NCBI GenBank assembly: GCA_023399815.1 | Contig: JAEWOJ010000018.1 | Coordinates: 6,925 to 70,924, forward strand | Direction: 5' to 3' | Origin: Pseudomonadota bacterium | GTDB lineage: Bacteria > Pseudomonadota > Gammaproteobacteria > Xanthomonadales > Xanthomonadaceae | DNA length: 64,000 nt | In this document: positions 10,110-17,946 of the stretch, piece by piece | Position numbering within the stretch: position 1 is the first letter of the stretch | Layout of the letters: each line of letters begins with the position of its first letter | The notes under the pieces: model-generated | What the model was told of the DNA's origin: nothing | What the model saw: the letters and a program-made list of their open reading frames with translations, nothing else | Database searches by the model: none | Program-made: the position numbers and the translations under genes

Positions 10110-10895
10110 ATGGCTGAATTTGCACTTCCGAAGAACTCCCGGATCACCCAGGGCAAGCACTTCCCCGCCAAGAGCGGCGGGAAGAACCTGCGCACCTTCA
10201 AGATCTACCGCTGGAGTCCGGACGACGACCAGAACCCGCGCACCGACACCTACGAGATCGACCTGGACAGCTGCGGCCCGATGGTCCTGGACGCGCTGGT
10301 CAAGATCAAGAACGAGGTCGACCCGACCCTGACCTTCCGCCGTTCGTGCCGCGAGGGCATCTGCGGTTCGTGCGCGATGAACATCGACGGCACCAACACG
10401 CTGGCCTGCACCCGCGCCATCAGCGACTGCGGCAAGGCCGAGGTGCCGATCTACCCGCTGCCGCACATGGACGTGGTCAAGGATCTGGTGCCGGACCTGA
10501 CCCACTTCTACGCGCAGTACGCCTCGATCAAGCCGTGGATCCGCACCCAGACCCCGGCGCCGTCGGATCGCGAGCGCCTGCAGTCGCCGGAAGACCGCAA
10601 GAAGCTCGACGGCCTGTACGAGTGCATCCTGTGCGCCTGCTGCTCGACCTCGTGCCCGAGCTACTGGTGGAACGGCGAGCGCTACCTGGGGCCGGCGATC
10701 CTGCTGCAGGCCTACCGCTGGATCATCGACTCTCGCGACGAGGACACCGGTGCGCGCCTGGACGACCTGGAAGACCCGTTCAAGCTGTACCGCTGCCACA
10801 CCATCATGAACTGCGCCCGGACCTGCCCGAAGGGCCTGAACCCGGCGCTGGCGATCGCCGAGATCAAGAAGCTGATGATGGCGCGCCGTGCCTGA
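10110..10895 (+). CDS. sdhB: succinate dehydrogenase iron-sulfur subunit
   Basis: Passes electrons from SdhA to the membrane quinone site. The 261-residue protein has an N-terminal ferredoxin domain with Cys80, Cys85, Cys88 and Cys100 for the [2Fe-2S] cluster. The C-terminal cysteine sets [12 protein letters not shown] (about 172-182) and [12 protein letters not shown] (229-239) hold the [4Fe-4S] and [3Fe-4S] clusters. It starts 18 bp after sdhA and closes the core sdhCDAB operon. A repeat element follows before sdhE. Confidence 0.98.
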   Translation: MAEFALPKNSRITQGKHFPAKSGGKNLRTFKIYRWSPDDDQNPRTDTYEIDLDSCGPMVLDALVKIKNEVDPTLTFRRSCREGICGSCAMNIDGTNTLACTRAISDCGKAEVPIYPLPHMDVVKDLVPDLTHFYAQYASIKPWIRTQTPAPSDRERLQSPEDRKKLDGLYECILCACCSTSCPSYWWNGERYLGPAILLQAYRWIIDSRDEDTGARLDDLEDPFKLYRCHTIMNCARTCPKGLNPALAIAEIKKLMMARRA

Positions 10896-10904
10896 CGCAT
10901 GCTT

Positions 10905-11110
10905 TTCCCTTCTCCCTTCGGGAGACAAAACGGCAGGAATGCCGTTCTGCACGGCGAAGCCGCCCGAAGGGTGAGGCACAGGGATGTGCCGAATGCAGGT
11001 TCCCGAAGGGGCGGATGGGGGTACGGGCGAAGCCTGGTGCAATCAATTCCGCAGGAGCTTCGCTCCGAACCCTCACCCCAACCCCTCTCCCGATGGGAGA
11101 GGGGCTTTAG
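10905..11110. repeat. CTCTCCC-type dispersed intergenic repeat, copy 1
   Basis: This fills the gap between sdhB and sdhE. It begins with a CTTCTCCCTTCGGGAGA hairpin, contains GGCGGATGGGGGTACGGGCGA and CCCTCACCCC modules, and ends in the perfect stem CCCCTCTCCC/GGGAGAGGGG (11082-11104, loop GAT) followed by CTTTAG. The same modules recur near 15.9, 17.7, 24.1, 42.8 and 53.3 kb. The terminal hairpin could attenuate transcription into sdhE. Confidence 0.85.
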
Positions 11111-11120
11111 CTTCCGGCGC

Positions 11121-11375
11121 ATGCACACCGAAGACGACATCGAACTGAAGAAGCTGCGCTGGCGCTGCCGCCGCGGCATGCGCGAGCTGGACCAGCTGTT
11201 CGGCCGCTATCTCGACCAGCGCTGGGGGCAGGCGCCGGCGGCCGAGCGCGCGGTTTTCCTACTGCTGCTGGAAACCGAGGACGACAAGCTGTGGCGCTGG
11301 TCCATGGGCTACGAGGCCTGTCCCGATGCGTCGCAGGCAACCCTGCTGGAATACATCCGCGCCCTTCCGCTGTGA
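11121..11375 (+). CDS. sdhE: FAD assembly factor SdhE
   Basis: A small cytoplasmic protein needed to attach FAD covalently to SdhA. The 84-residue protein has the family motif RGMRE at 18-22 (RGxxE, required for flavinylation) followed by helices with LDQLF and [14 protein letters not shown]. The ATG at 11121 gives the normal length. It follows sdhB after a repeat element and overlaps ygfX by 50 bp, the same sdhE-ygfX order as the E. coli cptB-cptA pair. Confidence 0.94.
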   Translation: MHTEDDIELKKLRWRCRRGMRELDQLFGRYLDQRWGQAPAAERAVFLLLLETEDDKLWRWSMGYEACPDASQATLLEYIRALPL

Positions 11376-11754
11376 GTGGCGGCCCTCGCGCTGGCTGGCC
11401 GGCGCGCTGGCGCTGCTCGGGCTGCTGGCCGCGCTCGCGCTGTTGAACTGCGAACTGGGACGTCCCGTCGCGTGGCCGGCCGTGCTGCTGGCGCTGGGGT
11501 GGGGCCTCCTGCTGGCATGGCGTGGGCTGCGCCGGATGCCGCGGCAACTGCTGGTTCCGCCGGCACCGGTACCGGCCAGCGTGGATGGCATGGCGATCGA
11601 CGCGCTGGAACTGCTGGAACGCGGCCCCCTGCTGGTGCTGCGCTGGCGTGCGGGAAAACGGCGCGGGCACCTGCTGTTCTGGCCGGATACGCTGCCGCGC
11701 GCGCGGCGACGTGAACTGCGACTGGCCGTGCGCGCCCGCGCCGTTTCCCGTTAG
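11326..11754 (+). CDS. ygfX: YgfX (CptA)-family membrane protein
   Basis: The 142-residue protein has a CEWRPSRWL entry segment, two closely spaced membrane helices (about 24-43 and 48-65) and a soluble basic C-terminal domain with [17 protein letters not shown], the YgfX/CptA pattern. In E. coli this family has been described as a membrane-bound inhibitor of cell division whose effect is countered by SdhE; later work questions the toxin role. The start lies inside sdhE, a 50-bp overlap. Internal starts would remove the conserved entry segment. Confidence 0.8.
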   Translation: MRRRQPCWNTSAPFRCEWRPSRWLAGALALLGLLAALALLNCELGRPVAWPAVLLALGWGLLLAWRGLRRMPRQLLVPPAPVPASVDGMAIDALELLERGPLLVLRWRAGKRRGHLLFWPDTLPRARRRELRLAVRARAVSR

Positions 11755-11798
11755 CGGGCGGGGATGGCAACATGGCGCCACTTCATCGGCACACGCGC

Positions 11799-13040
11799 AT
11801 GTTCAGACCCTTACCCGTCGCAATCGGATTGCGCTACCTGCGGGCCAAGCGCCGCAACGGCTTCATCTCCTTCATCTCCATGGCCTCGATCCTCGGCATC
11901 GCGCTCGGGGTGACGGTGCTGATCACCACGCTGGCGGTGATGAGCGGTTTCCAGAAGGAAATCCGCGACCGCCTGCTGCAGATGTCGGCCCACGCCACGG
12001 TCAGCGCCGAAGGTGCGCCGATGACCGACTGGCAGCACGCGGTGGACGTGGCGATGCGCGATCCGCGCGTGGCCGGCGCCGCGCCCTACATCGAGATCCA
12101 GGGCATGCTCGCCGGCCCGCGCGTGCAGGGCGCGATCGTGCAGGGCGTCGACCCGGCGCTGGAGCCGAAGGTGTCGGTGCTGGGCGAGAAGATGAAGCAG
12201 GGTTCGCTGGACAGCCTGCAGCCGGGCGGGTTCAACATCCTGCTCGGCAAGGAACTGGCGCTGTGGCTGGGCGTGGACGTGGGCGACAGCGTGGTGGCGA
12301 CGCTGGCCGAGATCCAGGGCACCCCGGTCGGGGCGATGGCGCGGACCAAGCGCTTCAAGGTCAGCGGCATCTTCGAGGCCGGCTCCAACGAGGTCGACCG
12401 CGGCGTGGCCTTCGTCAACATGCAGGATCTGGAACGGGTGCTGCGCGTGGACGGCGTCACCGGCGTGCGCCTGAAGCTGCACGACATGGACCAGGCCTAT
12501 ACCGTGGCGCGCGACCTGGCCCTGAACCTCGACGGCTATTACCGGGTCAGCGACTGGACCCAGGAGAACGCGAACCTCTACCACTCGCTGCGCATGGAAA
12601 AGACGGTGATGGGCATCCTGTTGTCGCTGATCGTCGCCATGGGCGCGTTCAACCTGGTGTCCTCGCAGGTGATGCTGGTGACCGACAAGCAGGCCGACAT
12701 CGCCATCCTGCGCACGCTGGGGCTGACCCCGGGCGGGGTGATGCAGGTGTTCATGGTGCAGGGCAGCCTGATCGGGCTGATGGGCACGGTGGCCGGCGTG
12801 GTCGGCGGCATCGCGCTGACGCTCAACCTGGAGCGCATCCTCGGCCTGATCGAGTCGACCTTCAACATCAAGCTGCTGCCGGAGGACGTGTACTACATCA
12901 CCGGCCTGCCGACCGACATGCAGACCGGCGACATCGTCGTCATCACCGCGGTGGCGCTGCTGATGAGCTTCCTGGCGACGCTGTACCCGGCCTGGCGCGC
13001 GGCGCGCACCCAGCCGGCGGAGGCGCTGCGCTATGAGTGA
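11799..13040 (+). CDS. lolC: lipoprotein-releasing ABC transporter permease, LolC/LolE family
   Basis: Inner-membrane permease that, with LolD, extracts outer-membrane lipoproteins and hands them to LolA. The 413-residue protein has a first membrane helix near 25-47 after [13 protein letters not shown], a large periplasmic MacB-like domain, and three C-terminal helices (about 270-290, 320-345 and 375-395). Only one permease gene accompanies lolD, so the complex may be a homodimer (LolF-like) or the partner may lie elsewhere. The ATG at 11799 removes a nine-residue upstream extension unlike the family. It overlaps lolD by 8 bp. Confidence 0.93.
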   Translation: MFRPLPVAIGLRYLRAKRRNGFISFISMASILGIALGVTVLITTLAVMSGFQKEIRDRLLQMSAHATVSAEGAPMTDWQHAVDVAMRDPRVAGAAPYIEIQGMLAGPRVQGAIVQGVDPALEPKVSVLGEKMKQGSLDSLQPGGFNILLGKELALWLGVDVGDSVVATLAEIQGTPVGAMARTKRFKVSGIFEAGSNEVDRGVAFVNMQDLERVLRVDGVTGVRLKLHDMDQAYTVARDLALNLDGYYRVSDWTQENANLYHSLRMEKTVMGILLSLIVAMGAFNLVSSQVMLVTDKQADIAILRTLGLTPGGVMQVFMVQGSLIGLMGTVAGVVGGIALTLNLERILGLIESTFNIKLLPEDVYYITGLPTDMQTGDIVVITAVALLMSFLATLYPAWRAARTQPAEALRYE

Positions 13041-13743
13041 GAACGCGAACATGGAATCGGTGATCCGCGCCGAAGGGCTGGCCAAGACCTACGCCGAAGG
13101 GCGCATGCGTACGCCGGTGTTCGACGGCCTGGAACTGGACGTGGCGCCGGGCGAGACGGTGGCGATCGTCGGCGCCTCCGGCGCCGGCAAAAGCACGCTG
13201 CTGCACCTGCTGGGCGGGCTGGACGTGCCCACCGCCGGCGAGGTCTACGTGGCCGGGCAACGCATGTCGACGCTGTCCGATGCGCAGCGCGGGCGCCTGC
13301 GCAACAGCTCGCTGGGCTTCGTCTACCAGTTCCACCACCTGCTGCCGGAATTCACCGCGCTGGAGAACGTGATGATGCCGGTGATGCTGGGAGGCGCCGA
13401 GGTGGCGGCCGCCGGGCAGCGGGCGAAGGCCCTGCTGGAATCGGTGGGGCTGGGGCACCGGCTGGAGCACAAGCCGGGCGAACTGTCCGGCGGCGAGCGC
13501 CAGCGCGCGGCGGTGGCGCGGGCGCTGGTCAACCAGCCGGCCTGCGTGCTCGGCGACGAACCCACCGGCAACCTCGACGACAAGACCGCCGCGACGGTGT
13601 TCGAGCTGATGCTGGAACTGAACCGCGCGCACCGGACCAGCCTGGTGCTGGTGACCCACGACCGCGGCCTGGCCCGCAGGCTGGACCGGGTGCTGGAACT
13701 GCGCGAGGCGCGGCTGCACCCGCTCGCCCGCGCCGAGGTCTGA
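13033..13743 (+). CDS. lolD: lipoprotein-releasing system ATP-binding protein LolD
   Basis: ATPase of the lipoprotein export complex. The 236-residue protein has Walker [10 protein letters not shown] at 47-55, the signature [15 protein letters not shown], Walker [12 protein letters not shown] and the H-loop VTHDRGLA, as in LolD/MacB-type ATPases. Its start lies within the end of lolC (8-bp overlap), so the two are translated together. The gap downstream is 134 bp, so the next gene is probably a separate unit. Confidence 0.95.
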   Translation: MSENANMESVIRAEGLAKTYAEGRMRTPVFDGLELDVAPGETVAIVGASGAGKSTLLHLLGGLDVPTAGEVYVAGQRMSTLSDAQRGRLRNSSLGFVYQFHHLLPEFTALENVMMPVMLGGAEVAAAGQRAKALLESVGLGHRLEHKPGELSGGERQRAAVARALVNQPACVLGDEPTGNLDDKTAATVFELMLELNRAHRTSLVLVTHDRGLARRLDRVLELREARLHPLARAEV

Positions 13744-13877
13744 GAACGGCCCCGCGCTCGCCCAATAGCGGGGCACGCTGTAATCCGGCACGCCGGCTGA
13801 ATCGGCGGCGGATTCCCGCTTGCGCCTCACCGGGCGGGGTGCAAGATGGCGCGGTATTCCCGAGCAGGAGGTGTGTC

Positions 13878-14336
13878 GTGAAACGTCTGGCAATGGTTCT
13901 ACTCGCCGCCGCGGTCCTGGCCGGCTGCGCCACGGCAGGCAGGCTTTCCAGCAGCGAGCGGCTGGCGCTGTACCGGGCCCATGCCGGCGCGCCGGTCAGG
14001 GACTTCCAGTATTTCGGCTCGCTCAACGGCTGGACCGAACTCGGCGACAGCGCGCTGGCGGTGTGGACCCGGCCCAGCGAAGCCTGGTTGCTGAGCCTGA
14101 GCGGCCCGTGCATGGATCTTTCCTATGCGCCGGCGATCAGCGTGACCAACATGATGGGGCGGGTGTCGGCGAAGTTCGACCGCGTGATCGTGCGCGGCGG
14201 CAGCCCGGGCATGGTGCCGATGCCCTGCCGGATCGATACCATCCAGCCGCTGGACGTGAAGGCGCTGCGCGTATCGGAAAAGGAGCTGCGCGAGGCCAAG
14301 ATCGAGGCGCGCACCGAGGAGCAGGGCGGCAACTGA
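13878..14336 (+). CDS. putative lipoprotein, DUF6491-like
   Basis: The 152-residue protein has a short basic start, a hydrophobic core and the lipobox VLAGC, so it should be a lipidated envelope protein. The mature part has AHAGAPVRDFQYF, a Trp-rich WTELGDSALAVWTRP stretch, two further cysteines (in GPCMDLS and MPCRID) that could pair, and a charged C-terminus. The pattern resembles the DUF6491 family, which has no known function. A perfect AGGAGG seven bases upstream fixes the GTG at 13878 as the start. Standing next to lolCD may be coincidence. Confidence 0.75.
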   Translation: MKRLAMVLLAAAVLAGCATAGRLSSSERLALYRAHAGAPVRDFQYFGSLNGWTELGDSALAVWTRPSEAWLLSLSGPCMDLSYAPAISVTNMMGRVSAKFDRVIVRGGSPGMVPMPCRIDTIQPLDVKALRVSEKELREAKIEARTEEQGGN

Positions 14337-14340
14337 CGCC

Positions 14341-14597
14341 GGGTAGGCCGGGGCTACGCCCCGACGCTCGTCGTCATCCATTCCGCGGGTCGGGGGGGCA
14401 ACCCCGACCTACAGGGTCTCATGTGCGACATGGCCGCTCAGCTTTTCCGTGCCGCCGGCCGAACGGAAACCGTAGGTCGGGGCTACGCCCCCGACGCTCG
14501 TCGCCATCCATTCCGTGGGGCGGGGATGCAACCCGACCTACGGGGTCTCGGGTGCGACGAAGCCGGCCGGCTTTTCCGCGCCGCCGCCGAACAGGAA
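14341..14597. repeat. tandem 129-bp duplication of a GTAG-REP pair plus the yggX 3' end
   Basis: Two inverted GTAG-REP pairs lie at about 14341-14413 and 14471-14542, each with the GTAGGYCGGGGCTACGCCCC core and an oppositely oriented copy ending in CCTAC. Each is followed by a similar 63-base segment, at 14406-14468 and 14535-14597. The second of these is the end of yggX, and the first is a degenerate copy of it. The offset is 129 bp throughout, showing one tandem duplication that took in the repeat and the last ~20 codons of yggX. Confidence 0.8.
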
Positions 14598-14813
14598 CTT
14601 GACCAGTTCTTCCTCCAGGAACGCGCGGTGCTTCGGGTCGCGCGGCGAGAGCCGGTTCTCGTTGATCAGCATGGTCTGGTGCGCCAGCCAGGCCGCCCAC
14701 GCCTGCTTGCCGATGTTGGCGAAGATGCGCTGGCCCAGTTCGCCGGGGTAGGGCACGAAGTCCAGGCCTTCGGTTTCGCGTTGTTCGTACTGGCAGAAGA
14801 CGGAGCGGGGCAT
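14538..14813 (-). CDS. yggX: Fe(2+)-trafficking protein YggX
   Basis: A small cytoplasmic protein linked to iron handling and protection of Fe-S clusters from oxidation. The 91-residue protein begins [19 protein letters not shown], with the conserved Cys7, followed by YPGELGQRI and the [16 protein letters not shown] helix region. It is 31 bp after mutY on the same strand, the same pairing as in E. coli. Its TAG stop is the TAG of a GTAG-REP head, and its last codons were copied downstream by the tandem duplication. Confidence 0.95.
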   Translation of the reverse strand: MPRSVFCQYEQRETEGLDFVPYPGELGQRIFANIGKQAWAAWLAHQTMLINENRLSPRDPKHRAFLEEELVKFLFGGGAEKPAGFVAPETP

Positions 14814-14844
14814 GCGGTATTCCTGTCGATGGAGCGGGCCGCCG

Positions 14845-15891
14845 TCAGTGGCGGTCGAGCAGCTTGCGGATCGGCGCGGGCAGGCCCAGTGAGGCCAGAT
14901 CGGCACGGGCAACCCAACGCAGGTCGTCATTGTCGCCCACGCGCGGTCGCAGGGCGACCTTGCGCAGGTGCAGCGGCTGCAGGTGCAGGCGGTAGTGGCT
15001 GAAGGTGTGGACGACCAGCGGCAGTTCCTCGGCACCGTCGTAGTCGCCGTCGATATGGCCGGCGAACCATTCGCGCAGTGCGGCGTCGGTGTCGGCCTGC
15101 GGCAGCGTCCACAGCGAGGCCCAGATGCCGACGGGAGGGCGCTTGAGCAGCAGGATGTGGCCCTGCGCGTCTTCCAGCAGCAGCGCGCTGGCCTCGCGCT
15201 CGGGCAGCACCTTGCTCGGCTTGGGCGTGGGCAGCGCATCCACCAGTCCCTGCGTTTGCGCGGCGCAGCCATCGCGTACCGGGCACAGGATGCAGGCCGG
15301 ATTGGCGCGGGTGCACAGCGTGGCGCCGAAATCCATCTGCGCCTGCGTCCAGTCGGCCATGCGTCCCTGCGGCACCTGCTCCACGTGCTGCGCGGCCAGC
15401 GCCCATAACTGCTTCTCGATGGCGGGCAGGCCCGGGTAGCCGGCGATGCCGTAATGGCGGGTCAGCACGCGCTTGACGTTGCCGTCGAGGATCGGGAACG
15501 GGTCGTTCCAGGCCTGGCTGAGGATGGCGCCGGCGGTGCTGCGGCCGATGCCGGGCAGCGCCAGCAGGGCGTCGAGGTCGCGCGGCAGGTCGCCGTCGTG
15601 CAGTTCGACGCAGCGCCTGGCGGCGGCATGCAGGTTGCGCGCGCGGGCGTAGTAGCCCAGCCCGGCCCAGTGCGCCATCAGCGTGTCGTTGTCGGCCGCG
15701 GCCAGGTCGGGCAGCGTCGGGAACGACTGCACGAAGCGCTGGAAATAGGGGATGACCGTGGCGACCTGGGTCTGCTGCAGCATGATCTCCGACAGCCATA
15801 CCCGGTACGGCGTGCGCGGGTGCTGCCAGGGCAGGTCGTGGCGGCCGTGGTGGTCGAACCAGTCGAGCAGGCGGGTGGCAAAGTGGGGCAT
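14845..15891 (-). CDS. mutY: A/G-specific adenine glycosylase
   Basis: Removes adenine mispaired with 8-oxoguanine in base excision repair. The 348-residue protein has Glu35 in the [10 protein letters not shown] helix, the helix-hairpin-helix [12 protein letters not shown] (113-124), catalytic Asp136 in [10 protein letters not shown], and the [4Fe-4S] cysteines 193, 200, 203 and 209. A C-terminal NUDIX-like domain for 8-oxoG recognition follows. It is the first gene of the mutY-yggX pair. Confidence 0.97.
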   Translation of the reverse strand: MPHFATRLLDWFDHHGRHDLPWQHPRTPYRVWLSEIMLQQTQVATVIPYFQRFVQSFPTLPDLAAADNDTLMAHWAGLGYYARARNLHAAARRCVELHDGDLPRDLDALLALPGIGRSTAGAILSQAWNDPFPILDGNVKRVLTRHYGIAGYPGLPAIEKQLWALAAQHVEQVPQGRMADWTQAQMDFGATLCTRANPACILCPVRDGCAAQTQGLVDALPTPKPSKVLPEREASALLLEDAQGHILLLKRPPVGIWASLWTLPQADTDAALREWFAGHIDGDYDGAEELPLVVHTFSHYRLHLQPLHLRKVALRPRVGDNDDLRWVARADLASLGLPAPIRKLLDRH

Positions 15892-15914
15892 GGACTATCG
15901 CGGGGGCTTGGTTA

Positions 15915-16047
15915 TGTTCCCTTCTCCCACTGGGAGAAGGTGCCCCGAAGGGGCGGATGAGGGTAAGGGCGAAGCCTCGTGCGGCCAGGCATTGCGAGGG
16001 CTTCGCCCCAACCCTCACCCCAACCCTTCTCCCGGTGGGAGAGGGGC
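15915..16047. repeat. CTCTCCC-type dispersed intergenic repeat, copy 2
   Basis: This fills the ftsY-mutY gap. It opens with CTTCTCCCACTGGGAGAAGG, then GTGCCCCGAAGGGGCGGATGA and GGGCGAAGCC, and ends AACCCTTCTCCCGGTGGGAG with AGGGGCTC, which abuts and includes the ftsY stop codon. Both ends form short stem-loops. It is the most compact copy of the family in the window and shows its two-ended structure clearly. Confidence 0.85.
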
Positions 16048-17247
16048 TCAAGCCGCTCCCAGCGCCTCCGGCAGCAGCGCATCGACGAAGGCTTCCGGGT
16101 CGAACACGCGCAGGTCTTCGGGGCGCTCGCCGATGCCGGCGAAGCGGATCGGGATGCCGAACTCGCGCGCCAGCGCGAACACCACGCCGCCCTTGGCGGT
16201 GCCGTCGAGCTTGGTCACCACCAGCCCCGTGACGCCGGCGGCGGCATGGAACTGGCGCAGCTGGTTCAGCGCGTTCTGGCCGGTGGTGCCGTCGATCACC
16301 ATCAGCACCTCGTGCGGCGCGGTGTCGTCGATCTTGCCGAGCACGCGGCGGATCTTGCTCAACTCGTTCATCAGCCCGGCCTGGGTGTGCAGGCGGCCGG
16401 CGGTATCGGCGATCAGCACGCTGGTGCCGCGAGCCTTGCCGGCCTGCAGCGCATCGAAGGCGACCGAGGCGGCATCGGCGTTCTGGCCCTGGGCGATCAC
16501 GGCCACGCCGTTGCGCTCGCCCCATATCTGAAGCTGCGCCACGGCGGCGGCGCGGAAGGTGTCGCCGGCGGCCAGCATCAGGCTGTGGCCTTCGTCCTTG
16601 AAGCGCTTGGCGAGCTTGCCGATGGTGGTGGTCTTGCCGACGCCGTTGACGCCGACGGTGAGGATCACGAACGGCCTGGCGTTGCCGTCGATGACCAGCG
16701 GCCGGGAAACCGGCTGCAGCAGGGCGATCAGGTCGGCGCGCAGGGCGGCGAGCAGGGCGTTGGCGTCGGTGAACTCGCGCGCCTTCATGCGCCTGCGCAG
16801 GTCCTCGACCAGCGCGGTGGTGGCGGGCACGCCGACGTCGGCGGTCAGCAGCGCGGTCTCGATCTCGTCGAGCAGGTCGTCGTCCAGCCGCGGATTGCGC
16901 GAGAACAGGCCGCCGAAGCTGCGGGCGAAGGCGCTGTTGCGCAGGCGGTCGCGCCAGCCGGACTTGCCGGCAGCCGCCGCCGGCGCGGCGTTGGCGGGGA
17001 TCAGGCCGGCATCGCTTTCCATCGCCGCCGGCTGCCCGGGAGCGTCGGCAACGGGAATATCGGCGGGAACGGGCTCCTGCGCCGGGACCACGACCTCGGC
17101 AGAGGGCGCCTCGACGACCGGCGCGGTCGGCGCTTCCTGTTCGACGGGCGAGGGGACGGCGGAGGTCAGCTCCTCGGCGCTGAACTGCGGGGGCTTGCCG
17201 ACCGCAGGGGTGTCCTGGGGCTTCTTGCGACGGAAAAAACTGAGCAT
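16048..17247 (-). CDS. ftsY: signal recognition particle receptor FtsY
   Basis: Docks the SRP-ribosome complex at the inner membrane for co-translational insertion. The 399-residue protein has a short basic start, a proline/alanine/glutamate-rich acidic segment (to about 95), the NG helical bundle, then the G domain with GVNGVGKTT at 199-207, DTAGR at 281-285 and TKLDGTAKGG near 350. The GTPase is intact. The ATG at 17247 leads straight into the membrane-binding N-terminus MLSFFRRKK. Confidence 0.97.
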   Translation of the reverse strand: MLSFFRRKKPQDTPAVGKPPQFSAEELTSAVPSPVEQEAPTAPVVEAPSAEVVVPAQEPVPADIPVADAPGQPAAMESDAGLIPANAAPAAAAGKSGWRDRLRNSAFARSFGGLFSRNPRLDDDLLDEIETALLTADVGVPATTALVEDLRRRMKAREFTDANALLAALRADLIALLQPVSRPLVIDGNARPFVILTVGVNGVGKTTTIGKLAKRFKDEGHSLMLAAGDTFRAAAVAQLQIWGERNGVAVIAQGQNADAASVAFDALQAGKARGTSVLIADTAGRLHTQAGLMNELSKIRRVLGKIDDTAPHEVLMVIDGTTGQNALNQLRQFHAAAGVTGLVVTKLDGTAKGGVVFALAREFGIPIRFAGIGERPEDLRVFDPEAFVDALLPEALGAA

Positions 17248-17357
17248 GGATGAGAAAAACCGGGGCAGGTGGACATGCTACCACCGGCGCTGGCCGCGGC
17301 CGGTTCGCAGGTCCGTGAAAGGGTTAAAGTTGCCGCGTTTCCGGCCGATGCCATGGC

Positions 17358-17657
17358 ATGAACGCGATTTCCTCCATTGCCGGTTCCGGCATGCGTGTCG
17401 CCGTGATGGGCGTGCGCGTGTCGGCGCAGAACATCGCCGTGCAACCGGTAAGGCCGGTGGTGCCGCGGCAGGTGCTTGCCGTGCAGACCATCCCGGGCGG
17501 CGGCGCCAGCGCGCAGGTGGTCGCGGGAAACGAGGCGCCGGACATGGTGGCCGATCTCATGGCCGCCAAGACCTATGAAGTGGCCTTCGCCGCCAATGCG
17601 GTGGTGATCCGGCGGAACGACGAGATGCTGGGTACGCTGTTCGACGCGTTCGCCTGA
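17358..17657 (+). CDS. orphan mini flagellar-rod-like protein (FlgB/FlgC-type ends only)
   Basis: The 99-residue protein starts MNAISSIAGSGMRVAVMGVR followed by VSAQNIA, which matches the N-terminal helix of flagellar rod proteins. It ends MVADLMAAKTYEVAFAANAV with a DEMLGTLFDAFA tail, which matches their C-terminal helix. The middle is a short linker instead of the usual 40-170 residue domain. Rod proteins are secreted by the flagellar export system without a cleaved signal, but no other flagellar gene is in the window. Its function is unknown. It could be a rod-related adaptor or a remnant, though the open frame and clean motifs argue that it is maintained. Confidence 0.75.
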   Translation: MNAISSIAGSGMRVAVMGVRVSAQNIAVQPVRPVVPRQVLAVQTIPGGGASAQVVAGNEAPDMVADLMAAKTYEVAFAANAVVIRRNDEMLGTLFDAFA

Positions 17658-17658
17658 T

Positions 17659-17940
17659 TCCTTCTCCCGTCGGGAGAAGGCCTGGCAGGATTGTCAGATT
17701 GCATGGCGAAGCCGCCGGCAAGATGAGGCATGGGGAAGTGCCGGAGGCAGGTGTCTCGAAGGGGCGGATGAAGGTACGGGGCGAAGCCCCGTACCGCTTG
17801 TAATCACGCGGCTTCGCCCCGTGTCCTCACCCCGGCCCCCGCTCCGTGCCCCGGCCCACGCCAGCGGCGTGGGCGCTCCACCGCACGCGCGCCAGTGGCG
17901 CGCAAGCCGTGCCTTCCCGCCCCTCCGGGAGAGGGGCTTT
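17659..17940. repeat. CTCTCCC-type dispersed intergenic repeat, copy 3 (long form)
   Basis: This fills the gap between the rod-like gene and htpG. It has an opening CCTTCTCCCGTCGGGAGAAGG hairpin, an internal GGGGCGAAGCCCCG stem, and the module with GCCCACGCCAGCGGCGTGGGC and GCGCGCCAGTGGCGCGC palindromes (about 17850-17905), seen in the opposite orientation near 24.1 and 42.8 kb. It ends CCTCCGGGAGAGGGGCTTTG next to the htpG stop. Confidence 0.85.
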
Positions 17941-17946
17941 GATGCA

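Noticed and set aside
7968..11042. A 1024-codon minus-strand frame opposite sdhD-sdhA-sdhB
   Set aside because: Same reason: a codon-bias shadow of well-supported sdh genes, with no recognisable domain.
12578..12871. Small minus-strand frame within lolC as an antisense peptide
   Set aside because: No ribosome site or family feature; the lolC membrane-helix codons explain it.
14341..14542. A CRISPR array from the repeated GTAGGTCGGGG units
   Set aside because: Only two pairs, in inverted orientation, with hairpin REP structure and no uniform spacers or cas genes.
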